This document shows positions 9,745 through 18,972 of a stretch of 43,159 bases of DNA, in pieces; position 1 is the first letter of the stretch, and each line of letters starts with the position of its first letter. Under the pieces are notes generated by a model, which searched no databases, was not told the DNA's origin, and saw nothing but the letters and a program-made list of their open reading frames with translations. The translations under genes and the position numbers were made by a program. The DNA lies in NCBI GenBank assembly GCA_945836915.1, contig CAMAMO010000002.1, forward strand, positions 1 to 43,159, written 5' to 3'. Source of the stretch: an uncultured Mediterranea sp. Lineage in GTDB: Bacteria; Bacteroidota; Bacteroidia; Bacteroidales; Bacteroidaceae.

Positions 9745-10380
9745 ATGGGAAAACTATTTTCTAAAGAGAACAGAGAGATTCTCTCCGCTCCGCTGAGTTT
9801 GAACAATCCCGTTACTGTGCAGGTATTGGGTATCTGCTCTGCCCTGGCTGTTACGGCGAAGTTGGAGCCTGCTTGTGTGATGGGTCTCTCTGTAACGGTG
9901 ATTACAGCATTTGCCAATGTGGTGATTTCACTGCTGCGTAAGACGGTGCCTAACCGCATCCGTATCATCGTACAGCTGGTGGTGGTAGCCGCGCTGGTAA
10001 CTATCGTGAGTGAAATTTTGAAGGCGTTTGCCTACGACGTGAGCGTTCAGCTCTCTGTCTATGTGGGTCTGATCATTACCAACTGTATCCTGATGGGGCG
10101 TCTGGAAGCATTTGCCATGCAAAACGGTCCGTGGGAGGCTTGCTTGGATGGTATTGGTAGCGGACTGGGTTATGCCAAGGTGCTGTTGATTGTGGCTTTC
10201 TTCCGCGAACTGCTTGGTTCAGGTACCCTGTTTGGTGTTAATGTTCTGAACTACGAGTGGATTAAGGAGATGGGCTATGTCAACAACGGTTTGATGTTGA
10301 TGCCTCCGATGGCGCTGATCATCGTAGCTTGCATCATCTGGTACCAACGTGCACATAACAAAGAGTTGCAAGAAAAATAA
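9745..10380 (+). CDS. nqrD: Na+-translocating NADH:quinone reductase subunit D
   Basis: Multi-TM NqrD/RnfE-type protein: ...LIITNCILMGRLEAFAMQNGPWEACLDGIGSGLGYA...; operon position. Confidence 0.95.
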   Translation: MGKLFSKENREILSAPLSLNNPVTVQVLGICSALAVTAKLEPACVMGLSVTVITAFANVVISLLRKTVPNRIRIIVQLVVVAALVTIVSEILKAFAYDVSVQLSVYVGLIITNCILMGRLEAFAMQNGPWEACLDGIGSGLGYAKVLLIVAFFRELLGSGTLFGVNVLNYEWIKEMGYVNNGLMLMPPMALIIVACIIWYQRAHNKELQEK

Positions 10381-10407
10381 TAGAACTAAATAAAGTACGA
10401 ATTTTGT

Positions 10408-11034
10408 ATGGAACATTTCTTTAGTTTGATCGTCCGCTCTATTTTCGTGGACAATATGATATTTGCTTTCTTCCTCGGTATGTGCTCTTATCTGGCTGTA
10501 TCGAAGAATGTAAAGACGGCGCTTGGACTGGGTATTGCGGTGACCTTCGTGCTGGTGGTCACACTGCCCGTTAACTATCTGCTCCAAACACAGGTGCTGG
10601 GTCCCAATGCACTGGTTGAGGGTGTGGATTTGAGCTTCTTGAGTTTTATCCTCTTTATTGCGGTGATTGCTGGTATTGTGCAGCTGGTTGAGATGATTGT
10701 AGAGCGTTTCAGTCCTTCGCTTTACGCTTCACTGGGTATCTTCCTGCCGCTGATTGCTGTAAACTGCGCCATCATGGGTGCTTCGCTCTTCATGCAGCAG
10801 CGTATCGGCTTGGGTAACAGCGACCCGAAGTTTATCGGTGGCGTGCTGGATGCATTGGGTTATGCCATTGGCTCTGGTATCGGTTGGCTGATGGCTATCG
10901 TCGGTCTGGCTGCTATCCGTGAGAAGATGGCATACAGCGACGTACCTGCACCGCTCCGTGGTTTGGGTATCACCTTCATCACCGTAGGTTTGATGGCCAT
11001 GGCCTTTATGTGTTTCTCTGGTTTGAACATCTAA
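10408..11034 (+). CDS. nqrE: Na+-translocating NADH:quinone reductase subunit E
   Basis: [42 protein letters not shown]...[15 protein letters not shown]; operon position. Confidence 0.95.
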   Translation: MEHFFSLIVRSIFVDNMIFAFFLGMCSYLAVSKNVKTALGLGIAVTFVLVVTLPVNYLLQTQVLGPNALVEGVDLSFLSFILFIAVIAGIVQLVEMIVERFSPSLYASLGIFLPLIAVNCAIMGASLFMQQRIGLGNSDPKFIGGVLDALGYAIGSGIGWLMAIVGLAAIREKMAYSDVPAPLRGLGITFITVGLMAMAFMCFSGLNI

Positions 11035-11052
11035 TAAAGAAAGGAATATACA

Positions 11053-12321
11053 ATGGATATGAATTTGATATTAGCAAGCATTGGAGTATTCCTCGTGGTG
11101 ATTCTTCTGCTTGTGGTGATATTGCTTGTGGCCAAGAAGTACTTGGTGCCTTCAGGCAATGTGAATGTGACTATTAATGATAAGGATACCATCTCTGTTG
11201 GTCAGGGTGGCAGTCTGCTGGGTACTCTGGCTGAGAAGGGTATCTTCCTCCCCTCGGCTTGTGGTGGTAAAGGTTCATGTGGTCAGTGTAAGTGTCAGGT
11301 CGTTGAAGGCGGTGGCGAGATTTTGGACTCTGAAAAGGGTCACTTCAGCCGTAAGCAGATCAAAGACCACTGGCGTTTGGCTTGCCAATGCAAGGTGAAA
11401 GGCGATTTGGGTATCAAGGTGCCCGATTCAGTGATGGGTGTGAAGGAGTACGAATGTACCGTAATCAGCAACAAGAACGTGGCTACCTTCATCAAGGAGT
11501 TCAAGGTGCAGCTGCCTAAGGGTGCCCACATGGACTTCCTGCCGGGTTCTTATGCTCAGATTAAGATTCCTGCATTCTCTATGGATTATGATAAGGATAT
11601 CGATAAGAGTCTGATTGGTGATGAGTATCTGCCCGCATGGCAGAAGTTCGGCCTCTTCCCCTTGAAATGTGTCAACCCCGAACCCACTATCCGTGCTTAC
11701 TCTATGGCCAACTATCCAGCAGAGGGTGATGTGTTCATGCTGACTGTACGTATCGCTACACCTCCCTTCAAACCAGACCGTAGCGGCTTTATGGATGTCA
11801 ATCCGGGTATCGCCTCTTCTTACATCTTCACACTGAAGCCTGGTGATAAGGTGATGATGAGCGGTCCTTACGGTGATTTCCACCCACACTTCGACTCGAA
11901 GCGTGAGATGATCTGGGTTGGTGGTGGTGCCGGTATGGCTCCGCTGCGTGCGCAGATTATGCACATGACCAAAACACTCCATACTACCGATCGTGAAATG
12001 CACTATTTCTATGGTGCACGTGCCCTTAACGAGGTCTTCTATCTGCAAGACTTCCTTGGTCTGGAGAAGGAGTATCCTAACTTCCACTTCCACTTGGCAC
12101 TCGACCGTCCTGATCCCGCAGCCGATGCTGCTGGCGTGAAATATACAGCTGGTTTCGTACACCAGGTGATGCTCAATACCTATCTGAAGGATCATGAGGC
12201 TCCTGAGGATATCGAGTACTACATGTGCGGTCCTGGCCCGATGTCAAAAGCCGTTGTAGCTATGCTTACCGACCTCGGCGTAGAAGAGAGTTCTATTTTG
12301 TATGATAACTTCGGCGGTTAA
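11053..12321 (+). CDS. nqrF: Na+-translocating NADH:quinone reductase subunit F
   Basis: N-terminal TM, 2Fe-2S ferredoxin motif LPSACGGKGSCGQCKCQV...CQCKVK, then FAD/NAD oxidoreductase domain with RAYSMANYP and GGGAGMAPLRA. Confidence 0.96.
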   Translation: MDMNLILASIGVFLVVILLLVVILLVAKKYLVPSGNVNVTINDKDTISVGQGGSLLGTLAEKGIFLPSACGGKGSCGQCKCQVVEGGGEILDSEKGHFSRKQIKDHWRLACQCKVKGDLGIKVPDSVMGVKEYECTVISNKNVATFIKEFKVQLPKGAHMDFLPGSYAQIKIPAFSMDYDKDIDKSLIGDEYLPAWQKFGLFPLKCVNPEPTIRAYSMANYPAEGDVFMLTVRIATPPFKPDRSGFMDVNPGIASSYIFTLKPGDKVMMSGPYGDFHPHFDSKREMIWVGGGAGMAPLRAQIMHMTKTLHTTDREMHYFYGARALNEVFYLQDFLGLEKEYPNFHFHLALDRPDPAADAAGVKYTAGFVHQVMLNTYLKDHEAPEDIEYYMCGPGPMSKAVVAMLTDLGVEESSILYDNFGG

Positions 12322-12354
12322 TCTCTGCGAGTTCATACATAGAATGAATAACTG

Positions 12355-12403
12355 AAAAGTAGGGCCACATGCTTGCTTTATAGCATGGTGGTCCTACTTT
12401 TTT
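12355..12403 (+). terminator. Rho-independent terminator after nqrF
   Basis: AAAAGTAGGGCCACATGC...GCATGGTGGTCCTACTTTTTT hairpin with T-run. Confidence 0.8.
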
Positions 12404-12453
12404 CATCCCAGGCTATACCTTATTATATATATCACATTTTTCCCCTTTCTTTT

Positions 12454-13833
12454 ATGAATCAAGAAGAACTTTTCCGCCACCTCGGTATCGAACAACTGAC
12501 CCCTATGCAGCAGGCTACGGCCTATGCGTTTGATCAACCTAAAGATTTGGTCCTTCTGTCTCCCACCGGTTCGGGCAAGACGTTAGCTTATCTGTTGCCT
12601 ATGGTCAATTGGCTTGACACTCTGCCTACCGACCAGCACGGACGTGTTAAGGCTTTAGTACTGGTTCCTTCGCGCGAATTGGCGATGCAGACCGAGCAGG
12701 TGATGCGACAGATGAAGTCGCCATTCAAGGTGATGAGCTGCTATGGCGGAAGAGCAGCTATGGAGGAGCACCGCACGATGAAGGCGTTGCTTCCAGAAGT
12801 GATTGTGGCCACACCTGGGCGTATGAATGACCATCTGAGGAAGCAAAATTTTGATGCTTGTTCTGTAGAACTATTGGTAATCGATGAGTTCGACAAATCT
12901 TTAGAACTGGGCTTTCAGGAGGAGATGGGGGAGGTGATTGCACAGCTGCCCGCTCTGAAGAAGCGCTTGCTACTCTCTGCCACCGATGCGGAAGAGATAC
13001 CTTCGTTCGTTGGACAGAGTTTTGCCTCTTTGTTGCAGACAGAGAAGGTTGCGGGTGGAGTAACTAAGGGAGAGCTCCCCTTTACTAAACTGAACTTTCT
13101 GGTCGATGAGCCTATCAGTAACCGCTTGGTGTTGCAAAAGGTTCTTTCGCCAGAGAAAGATAAACTGGAGACTCTTTTTCGTCTGCTCTGTAGCTTGGGC
13201 CAAGCCTCATCCATTGTCTTTGTCAACTACCGCGAGAGTGTGGAGCGGGTGGTGGCCTATCTGAAATCAAAGAAATTACCTTGCGAGGCGTTCCATGGTG
13301 GCATGGAGCAGCCACTCAGAGAGAAAGCACTCTATAAGTTCCGCAACGGTTCTTGCCCAGTGCTGGTATCGACCGATTTGGCTGCGCGCGGTTTGGATAT
13401 CTCTCATGTGGACCATGTCATTCACTACCATCTACCTGTTAATGAAGAGGCCTTCACCCACCGCAACGGCCGTACGGCCCGATGGCAGTCATCCGGTTCC
13501 TCTTACCTGATTCTGCATGCAGAGGAGCAACTACCTGAGTATGTCCCGCAAGAGATAACCTGCTATGAGATAACGGAAACGAAAAAGGTGCCCAAGAGCC
13601 GCTGGACCACGCTCTATATCGGTCGAGGAAAGAAGGATAAGGTCAATAAGATTGATATCGTAGGGTTCCTTTATAAGAAAGGAGCCTTGGGCCGTGATGA
13701 CGTGGGTAGTGTGGACGTAATGGAACACCATGCGTTCGTAGCCGTCAGACGTGAAAAAGTGAAACAATTGCTATCATTGGTTCAAGGGGAGAAACTAAAA
13801 GGACAGAAAACAGTGATAGAAGAGGCAAAATAG
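12454..13833 (+). CDS. DEAD/DEAH-box RNA helicase with DbpA-like C-terminal RNA-binding domain
   Basis: SPTGSGKT, VIDEFDKS, LLLSATD, HRNGRTAR; C-terminus TLYIGRGKKDKVNKIDIVGFLYKKGALGRDDVGSVDVMEHHAFVAVRR resembles the DbpA RBD. Start moved to MNQEELF because the upstream part of the ORF overlaps the nqrF terminator. Confidence 0.92.
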   Translation: MNQEELFRHLGIEQLTPMQQATAYAFDQPKDLVLLSPTGSGKTLAYLLPMVNWLDTLPTDQHGRVKALVLVPSRELAMQTEQVMRQMKSPFKVMSCYGGRAAMEEHRTMKALLPEVIVATPGRMNDHLRKQNFDACSVELLVIDEFDKSLELGFQEEMGEVIAQLPALKKRLLLSATDAEEIPSFVGQSFASLLQTEKVAGGVTKGELPFTKLNFLVDEPISNRLVLQKVLSPEKDKLETLFRLLCSLGQASSIVFVNYRESVERVVAYLKSKKLPCEAFHGGMEQPLREKALYKFRNGSCPVLVSTDLAARGLDISHVDHVIHYHLPVNEEAFTHRNGRTARWQSSGSSYLILHAEEQLPEYVPQEITCYEITETKKVPKSRWTTLYIGRGKKDKVNKIDIVGFLYKKGALGRDDVGSVDVMEHHAFVAVRREKVKQLLSLVQGEKLKGQKTVIEEAK

Positions 13834-14093
13834 GGCTTTTGTGATGGAAATATGTTACTAAACATATACCTAAACTGCTATTAAACATATTTTCTGTTTA
13901 CAAAATGTCATTTATTAATTGTTTTATTTCAAAATAATTAGTGTTTGATGATTTAAGAGCTCTTTTTTTGCTATTTTGTAAGTTGGAGAGCGCTGTTTGT
14001 TGTTATAGGATAACAAATTCCTGTATATTTATACCTCTTAGCTATAAAAAGTAAGGCAAAAATGCTTTTTGGGTGCTTTTTTATAAGGAAAGA

Positions 14094-14124
14094 TTTGCTA
14101 TACGGAAATATTTCCGTAATTTCG
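14094..14124 (+). promoter_or_regulatory. Candidate serC promoter with embedded palindromic operator
   Basis: TTTG 14094-14097, 19-nt spacer, TAATTTCG 14117-14124; perfect palindrome TACGGAAATATTTCCGTA at 14101-14118. Confidence 0.6.
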
Positions 14125-14200
14125 CAATGTCTAAGGACATCAAATCCATGTTCCAAGACAACTAACAATAGAATTGTATAACCAAACAACTTTTTATTCA

Positions 14201-15271
14201 ATGAAAAAGCATAATTTTAATGCAGGACCCTCCATCCTTCCTCGTGAAGTCATTGAGGACACAGCGAAAGCCGTTTTAGATTTTAATGGTTCTGGTCTCT
14301 CTTTGATGGAAATCAGTCACCGTGCCAAGGATTTTCAGCCTGTAGTTGACGAGGCAGTTGCTCTCTTCAAGGAACTCCTTAACATCCCTGAAGGTTACTC
14401 CGTACTCTTCCTGGGTGGTGGTGCCAGTCTAGAATTCTGCATGATTCCTTATAACTTCCTGGAGAAGAAGGCTGCCTACCTTAACACCGGTGTATGGGCT
14501 AAGAAGGCTATGAAGGAAGCGAAGGCTTTCGGTGAGGTAGTTGAAGTGGCCTCTTCTGCTGAAGCAACCTATACCTATATCCCTAAAGGTTATGAAATTC
14601 CCGCTGACGTGGATTATTTCCACATCACGACCAATAACACCATCTATGGTACAGAGATTAAAGAAGACCTCGACGTCAATGTACCTATGATTGCTGATAT
14701 GTCATCTGATATCTTCTCTCGCCCCATTGATGTATCAAAGTACATCTGTATCTATGGTGGTGCGCAGAAGAACTTGGCTCCTGCTGGCGTAACGTTCGTT
14801 ATCGTGAAGAACGAATGTGTAGGCAAGGTGTCTCGCTACATTCCTACCATGCTGAACTACCAGACTCACATTGATGGAGGCTCTATGTTCAACACGCCTC
14901 CTGTATTGCCCATCTATGCCGCTTTGCTGACTCTGCGTTGGATTAAGGCTCAGGGTGGCGTGAAGGAGATGGAACGTCGCGCTATCGAGAAGGCTGATAT
15001 GCTCTATGGTGAAATTGACCGCAACAAGATGTTTGTTGGTACCGCTAAGCCCGAAGATCGCTCTCGCATGAACATCTGCTTCGTGATGGCTCCTGAATAT
15101 AAGGAACTGGAGGCTGACTTCTTGAAGTTCGCTACAGAAAGAGGTATGGTAGGTATTAAGGGTCACCGCTCAGTAGGTGGTTTCCGTGCCTCTTGCTATA
15201 ACGCGATGCCGAAGGAAAGCGTTCAGGCTCTGATTGATTGCATGCAGGAGTTCGAGAAGCTGCACAGCTAA
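14201..15271 (+). CDS. serC: Phosphoserine aminotransferase
   Basis: [41 protein letters not shown]...[18 protein letters not shown]...[20 protein letters not shown]. Confidence 0.97.
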   Translation: MKKHNFNAGPSILPREVIEDTAKAVLDFNGSGLSLMEISHRAKDFQPVVDEAVALFKELLNIPEGYSVLFLGGGASLEFCMIPYNFLEKKAAYLNTGVWAKKAMKEAKAFGEVVEVASSAEATYTYIPKGYEIPADVDYFHITTNNTIYGTEIKEDLDVNVPMIADMSSDIFSRPIDVSKYICIYGGAQKNLAPAGVTFVIVKNECVGKVSRYIPTMLNYQTHIDGGSMFNTPPVLPIYAALLTLRWIKAQGGVKEMERRAIEKADMLYGEIDRNKMFVGTAKPEDRSRMNICFVMAPEYKELEADFLKFATERGMVGIKGHRSVGGFRASCYNAMPKESVQALIDCMQEFEKLHS

Positions 15272-15327
15272 GAAAGTACTTCTGGAGATTAACGTTCTAT
15301 TCTGATTAGTGCGTCAATAGATATGTA

Positions 15328-15407
15328 GGTTCATCACAGATTACATAGGTTTGTTGTGGCTTGGTGTGACTGTGGTGAACCTTCTTTATATTTTCTATTT
15401 TTTTTTG
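15328..15407 (+). terminator. Candidate intra-operon attenuator/terminator hairpin between serC and serA
   Basis: GGTTCATCACAG (15328-15339) pairs with CTGTGGTGAACC (15370-15381), 12 bp with one G.U, followed by a T-rich tract including T9. Confidence 0.45.
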
Positions 15408-15421
15408 ATTTATCGATTCTT

Positions 15422-16342
15422 ATGAAAGTATTAGTAGCAACTGATAAGCCGTTTGCCAAGGTGGCTGTTGACGGCATTCGCAAAGAGATTGAAGCTGCCG
15501 ATTATGAATTGGTTCTGCTTGAAAAATATGGTGAGAAAGCTAAACTGCTTGAGGCTGTTAAGGATGTTGACGCTATCATTATCCGTAGTGATGTGGTGGA
15601 TGCAGAGGTGCTGGATGCAGCCAAGCAGCTGAAGATTGTAGTACGTGCCGGTGCAGGTTATGACAATGTGGATCTGGCTGCCGCTACCGCTCACAATGTC
15701 TGCGTGATGAATACGCCGGGGCAGAACTCGAATGCTGTAGCTGAATTGGCTTTCGGTATGATGGTGATGGCTGTTCGCAATATGTATAACGGCACTTCTG
15801 GTACTGAACTGAAGGGCAAGAAACTGGGTATCCATGCTTTCGGTAATGTAGGCCGTAACGTGGCACGTATTGCAAAGGGCTTTGGTATGGAGATTTACGC
15901 TTTTGACGCTTTCTGCCCCAAAGAGGTGATTGAAAAGGATGGCGTCAAGGCTGTTGATTCAGTAGAGGAACTTTACTCAACCTGTAACGTGGTTTCACTC
16001 CATATCCCCGCCACTCCTGAGACGAAGGAGTCTATCAACTACGACCTGGTTAACCGCATGCCTAAGAATGGCGTATTAGTTAATACCGCCCGTAAGGAGG
16101 TGATTCATGAAGCTGACCTGATTCGTCTGCTGAATGACCGTGCTGACCTGAAGTATGTCACTGACATCATGCCCGCTCATCACGCTGAATTTGCAGAGCA
16201 GTTTGCTGGTCGCTACTTCTCTACGCCCAAGAAGATGGGTGCACAGACCGCAGAGGCCAATATCAATGCCGGTATCGCTGCCGCTAAGCAGATTGTAGGC
16301 TTCTTGAAGGATGGCTGCGAAAAGTTCAGAGTAAATAAGTAA
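15422..16342 (+). CDS. serA: D-3-phosphoglycerate dehydrogenase (2-hydroxyacid dehydrogenase family)
   Basis: MKVLVATDKPFAKVAVDGIRKEIE...VRAGAGYDNVDLAAAT...GKKLGIHAFGNVGRNVARIAKG...VNTARKEVI; adjacent to serC. Confidence 0.9.
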   Translation: MKVLVATDKPFAKVAVDGIRKEIEAADYELVLLEKYGEKAKLLEAVKDVDAIIIRSDVVDAEVLDAAKQLKIVVRAGAGYDNVDLAAATAHNVCVMNTPGQNSNAVAELAFGMMVMAVRNMYNGTSGTELKGKKLGIHAFGNVGRNVARIAKGFGMEIYAFDAFCPKEVIEKDGVKAVDSVEELYSTCNVVSLHIPATPETKESINYDLVNRMPKNGVLVNTARKEVIHEADLIRLLNDRADLKYVTDIMPAHHAEFAEQFAGRYFSTPKKMGAQTAEANINAGIAAAKQIVGFLKDGCEKFRVNK

Positions 16343-16362
16343 TCCCTATCTCATCAATAACT

Positions 16363-17610
16363 ATGGCAACTATTAAACCTTTCAGAGGCATTCGTCCTCC
16401 TCAAAATCTGGTTGAAGAGGTGGCTTCTCGTCCTTACGATGTACTTAATTCTGACGAGGCACGTGCTGAGGCTGCTGGCAATGAAAAATCTCTCTACCAT
16501 ATTATCAAACCCGAAATCGATTTTCCTGTAGGTACTGACGAACATGATCCGCGTGTCTATCAGAAGGCAGCAGAGAATTTCCAGATGTTCCAGGATAAAG
16601 GATGGCTTGTTCAGGATGAGAAGGAGAACTATTACATCTATGCTCAGACCATGAATGGCAAGACGCAGTATGGTCTGGTGGTTGGCGCTTACGTGCCCGA
16701 CTATATGAATGGTGTCATTAAGAAGCATGAGCTGACCCGTCGTGACAAGGAAGAGGACCGCATGAAGCATGTGCGCGTCAATAACGCGAACATTGAACCG
16801 GTGTTCTTTGCTTATCCCGATAATGCGACACTCGATGCCATCATCGCTCGCTACACCGCTGAGAGACCTGTTTACGACTTCATCGCTCCCGGTGATGGCT
16901 TTGGCCATACCTTCTGGATTATCGATAAAGAAGAGGATATTCAGGCTATTACGGCAGAATTTGCTAAGATGCCTGCCCTCTATATTGCCGATGGACATCA
17001 CCGCAGTGCAGCTGCTGCCTTGGTGGGTGCAGAGAAGGCGAAGCAGAATCCCAATCACCGCGGTGATGAAGAGTATAACTACTTCATGGCGGTAGCTTTC
17101 CCTGCCAACCAGCTCACCATCATTGACTACAACCGCGTGGTTAAGGACTTGAATGGCCTGAGTGCTGAAGAGTTCCTCAAGGCTGTAGCCCAGAACTTCG
17201 ACGTAGAAGAGAAGGGTACTGAGATCTACAAGCCGGCTGCTCTCCACAATTTCTCTCTCTATCTTGAGGGTAAGTGGTATAGCCTGACAGCAAAACAGGG
17301 TACTTACAATGATAATGACCCGATTGGTGTACTCGACGTAACCATCTCATCTAACCTGATCCTTGACCAGATTTTGGGCATCAAGGATTTACGTTCAGAC
17401 AAGCGTATCGACTTCGTAGGCGGTATCCGTGGTTTGGGTGAGCTGAAACGCCGTGTGGATAGCGGTGAAATGAAGGTGGCTTTGGCTCTCTATCCAGTGA
17501 GCATGAAGCAGCTGATGGACATCGCTGATACAGGCAACATCATGCCGCCTAAGACGACTTGGTTTGAACCCAAACTGCGTAGCGGTTTGGTCATCCACAA
17601 GTTGGTATAA
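16363..17610 (+). CDS. DUF1015 family protein
   Basis: MATIKPFRGIRPPQNLVEEVASRPYDVLNSDEARAEA...KKHELTRRDKEEDRMKH...ALYIADGHHRSAAAALVG...DFVGGIRGLGEL; co-directional with serCA. Confidence 0.92.
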   Translation: MATIKPFRGIRPPQNLVEEVASRPYDVLNSDEARAEAAGNEKSLYHIIKPEIDFPVGTDEHDPRVYQKAAENFQMFQDKGWLVQDEKENYYIYAQTMNGKTQYGLVVGAYVPDYMNGVIKKHELTRRDKEEDRMKHVRVNNANIEPVFFAYPDNATLDAIIARYTAERPVYDFIAPGDGFGHTFWIIDKEEDIQAITAEFAKMPALYIADGHHRSAAAALVGAEKAKQNPNHRGDEEYNYFMAVAFPANQLTIIDYNRVVKDLNGLSAEEFLKAVAQNFDVEEKGTEIYKPAALHNFSLYLEGKWYSLTAKQGTYNDNDPIGVLDVTISSNLILDQILGIKDLRSDKRIDFVGGIRGLGELKRRVDSGEMKVALALYPVSMKQLMDIADTGNIMPPKTTWFEPKLRSGLVIHKLV

Positions 17611-17631
17611 GATTTTTTAGTTGACTAAGAT

Positions 17632-17673
17632 AAAAACTACGCGGCGTATTTCCCATCTCCGCGTAGTTTTTTT
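17632..17673 (+). terminator. Rho-independent terminator after DUF1015 gene
   Basis: AAAACTACGCGG...CCGCGTAGTTTTTTT stem with T-run. Confidence 0.85.
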
Positions 17674-17746
17674 ATTTTATGTTGAACTATTTCCATACTA
17701 CTCTTGTTAATGCTATAAATGTTTAATCTATTAGCAAGAATCAATT

Positions 17747-18814
17747 ATGAAAAGGATGATTTGTGGGGTGGCTTGCCTTATTTGGATGGGAGTAACCTCA
17801 TTAGGAATGGCTTGTACAGGTATTGCGTTAGTGGCTAAGGATGGTAGCCGGGTACAAGGACGAACGATTGAGTGGGCCAAGGAGCCCTTACCGAGCTATG
17901 CGGTAGTGATACCGCGAGGTGAGGAGTTACCACTTCTCTTGCCTGATGGCACTGACGGTTTGACGATGAAGGCACGATGGGGAGCTGTAGGACTGGCAGT
18001 GAGCCGTCCGGAATTTATCGCTGAAGGCATCAATGAGGCCGGGCTCTCTGTCGGACTCTTTTTCTTCCCCCGTTATGGCAGTTATGAGAGTTATTTGCCA
18101 CAATTAGCTGAGAAGACGATTGGTGACCTACAACTGACCGCCTGGATGTTGACACAATGTGCCTCAATTGACGATGTGAAGCAACAATTGTCGCAACGCC
18201 GTGTCGTGGGATTGGTTGAGGGATCGGTCATTCATTGGCGACTGGCTGATGCCACGGGTAGGCAAGAGGTGCTTGAGATTGTTGGGGGCAAGATGCGCTG
18301 GTTTACCAACTCGGTAGGAGTTTTGGCAAATGGACCTGGATTTGATTGGCATCTTACGAACCTAAACAATTACGTCAATCTCTATCCCGGTGATGCACCC
18401 ATCGGGGTGGTGGGCAATGTGACCATCCGCCCTATCAGCGGCAGCTCCGGTATGTTAGGACTACCGGGTGATATGACCTCGCCCAGTCGGTTTGTCAGAG
18501 CGGCTATGTTGCGGCAAACAGCTCCGATGCAGCCTGATGGTTTGAGCACGGTGCGGCTCTGTTTCCATCTGCTGAATAGTTTCGATGTGCCCATAGGGCT
18601 TGAGCATCCCATGATGGAGAGTCCGGAAATGTTCAGTGCCACCCAGTGGACTACCGTCATTGACCTGACAGCCAGCAGAGTTTATTACCGCACGGCAATA
18701 AACAGCACCATTCGCTGCATCGACCTTCATGACATCGATTTCAGCAAAGTTGCCTACAGTAGCCGTTCACTCGATGAGGTAGAGGAGGAGAACATCCAGA
18801 TGGTACGCTGGTAA
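17747..18814 (+). CDS. Secreted linear amide C-N hydrolase, choloylglycine hydrolase/penicillin V acylase family
   Basis: MKRMICGVACLIWMGVTSLGMA|CTGIALVAKDGSRVQGRTIEW...: signal peptide followed directly by the catalytic N-terminal Cys; EGINEAGLSVGLFFFP typical of the family. Confidence 0.88.
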   Translation: MKRMICGVACLIWMGVTSLGMACTGIALVAKDGSRVQGRTIEWAKEPLPSYAVVIPRGEELPLLLPDGTDGLTMKARWGAVGLAVSRPEFIAEGINEAGLSVGLFFFPRYGSYESYLPQLAEKTIGDLQLTAWMLTQCASIDDVKQQLSQRRVVGLVEGSVIHWRLADATGRQEVLEIVGGKMRWFTNSVGVLANGPGFDWHLTNLNNYVNLYPGDAPIGVVGNVTIRPISGSSGMLGLPGDMTSPSRFVRAAMLRQTAPMQPDGLSTVRLCFHLLNSFDVPIGLEHPMMESPEMFSATQWTTVIDLTASRVYYRTAINSTIRCIDLHDIDFSKVAYSSRSLDEVEEENIQMVRW

Positions 18815-18972
18815 AGAGTCTATATGAAATGTCAGGTGTGGGTCTCTGAGACATAGGATGTGTATGTTTTGCAAATAATTGGATAATACATTGGTAATCC
18901 GACAGGCTGAATTGTATTATCTTTGCAGCCGAAAAGAAATCAAAATGTTATACCTATTAATAAAACTTCACC

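Noticed and set aside
12373-12453. Upstream extension of the DEAD-box helicase ORF
   Set aside because: The extension begins within the nqrF terminator hairpin; MNQEELF at 12454 aligns with the usual family start.
18841-18860. GTCTC-T-GAGAC palindrome upstream of the GH36 gene
   Set aside because: Only 5-bp arms; too short to distinguish from chance.
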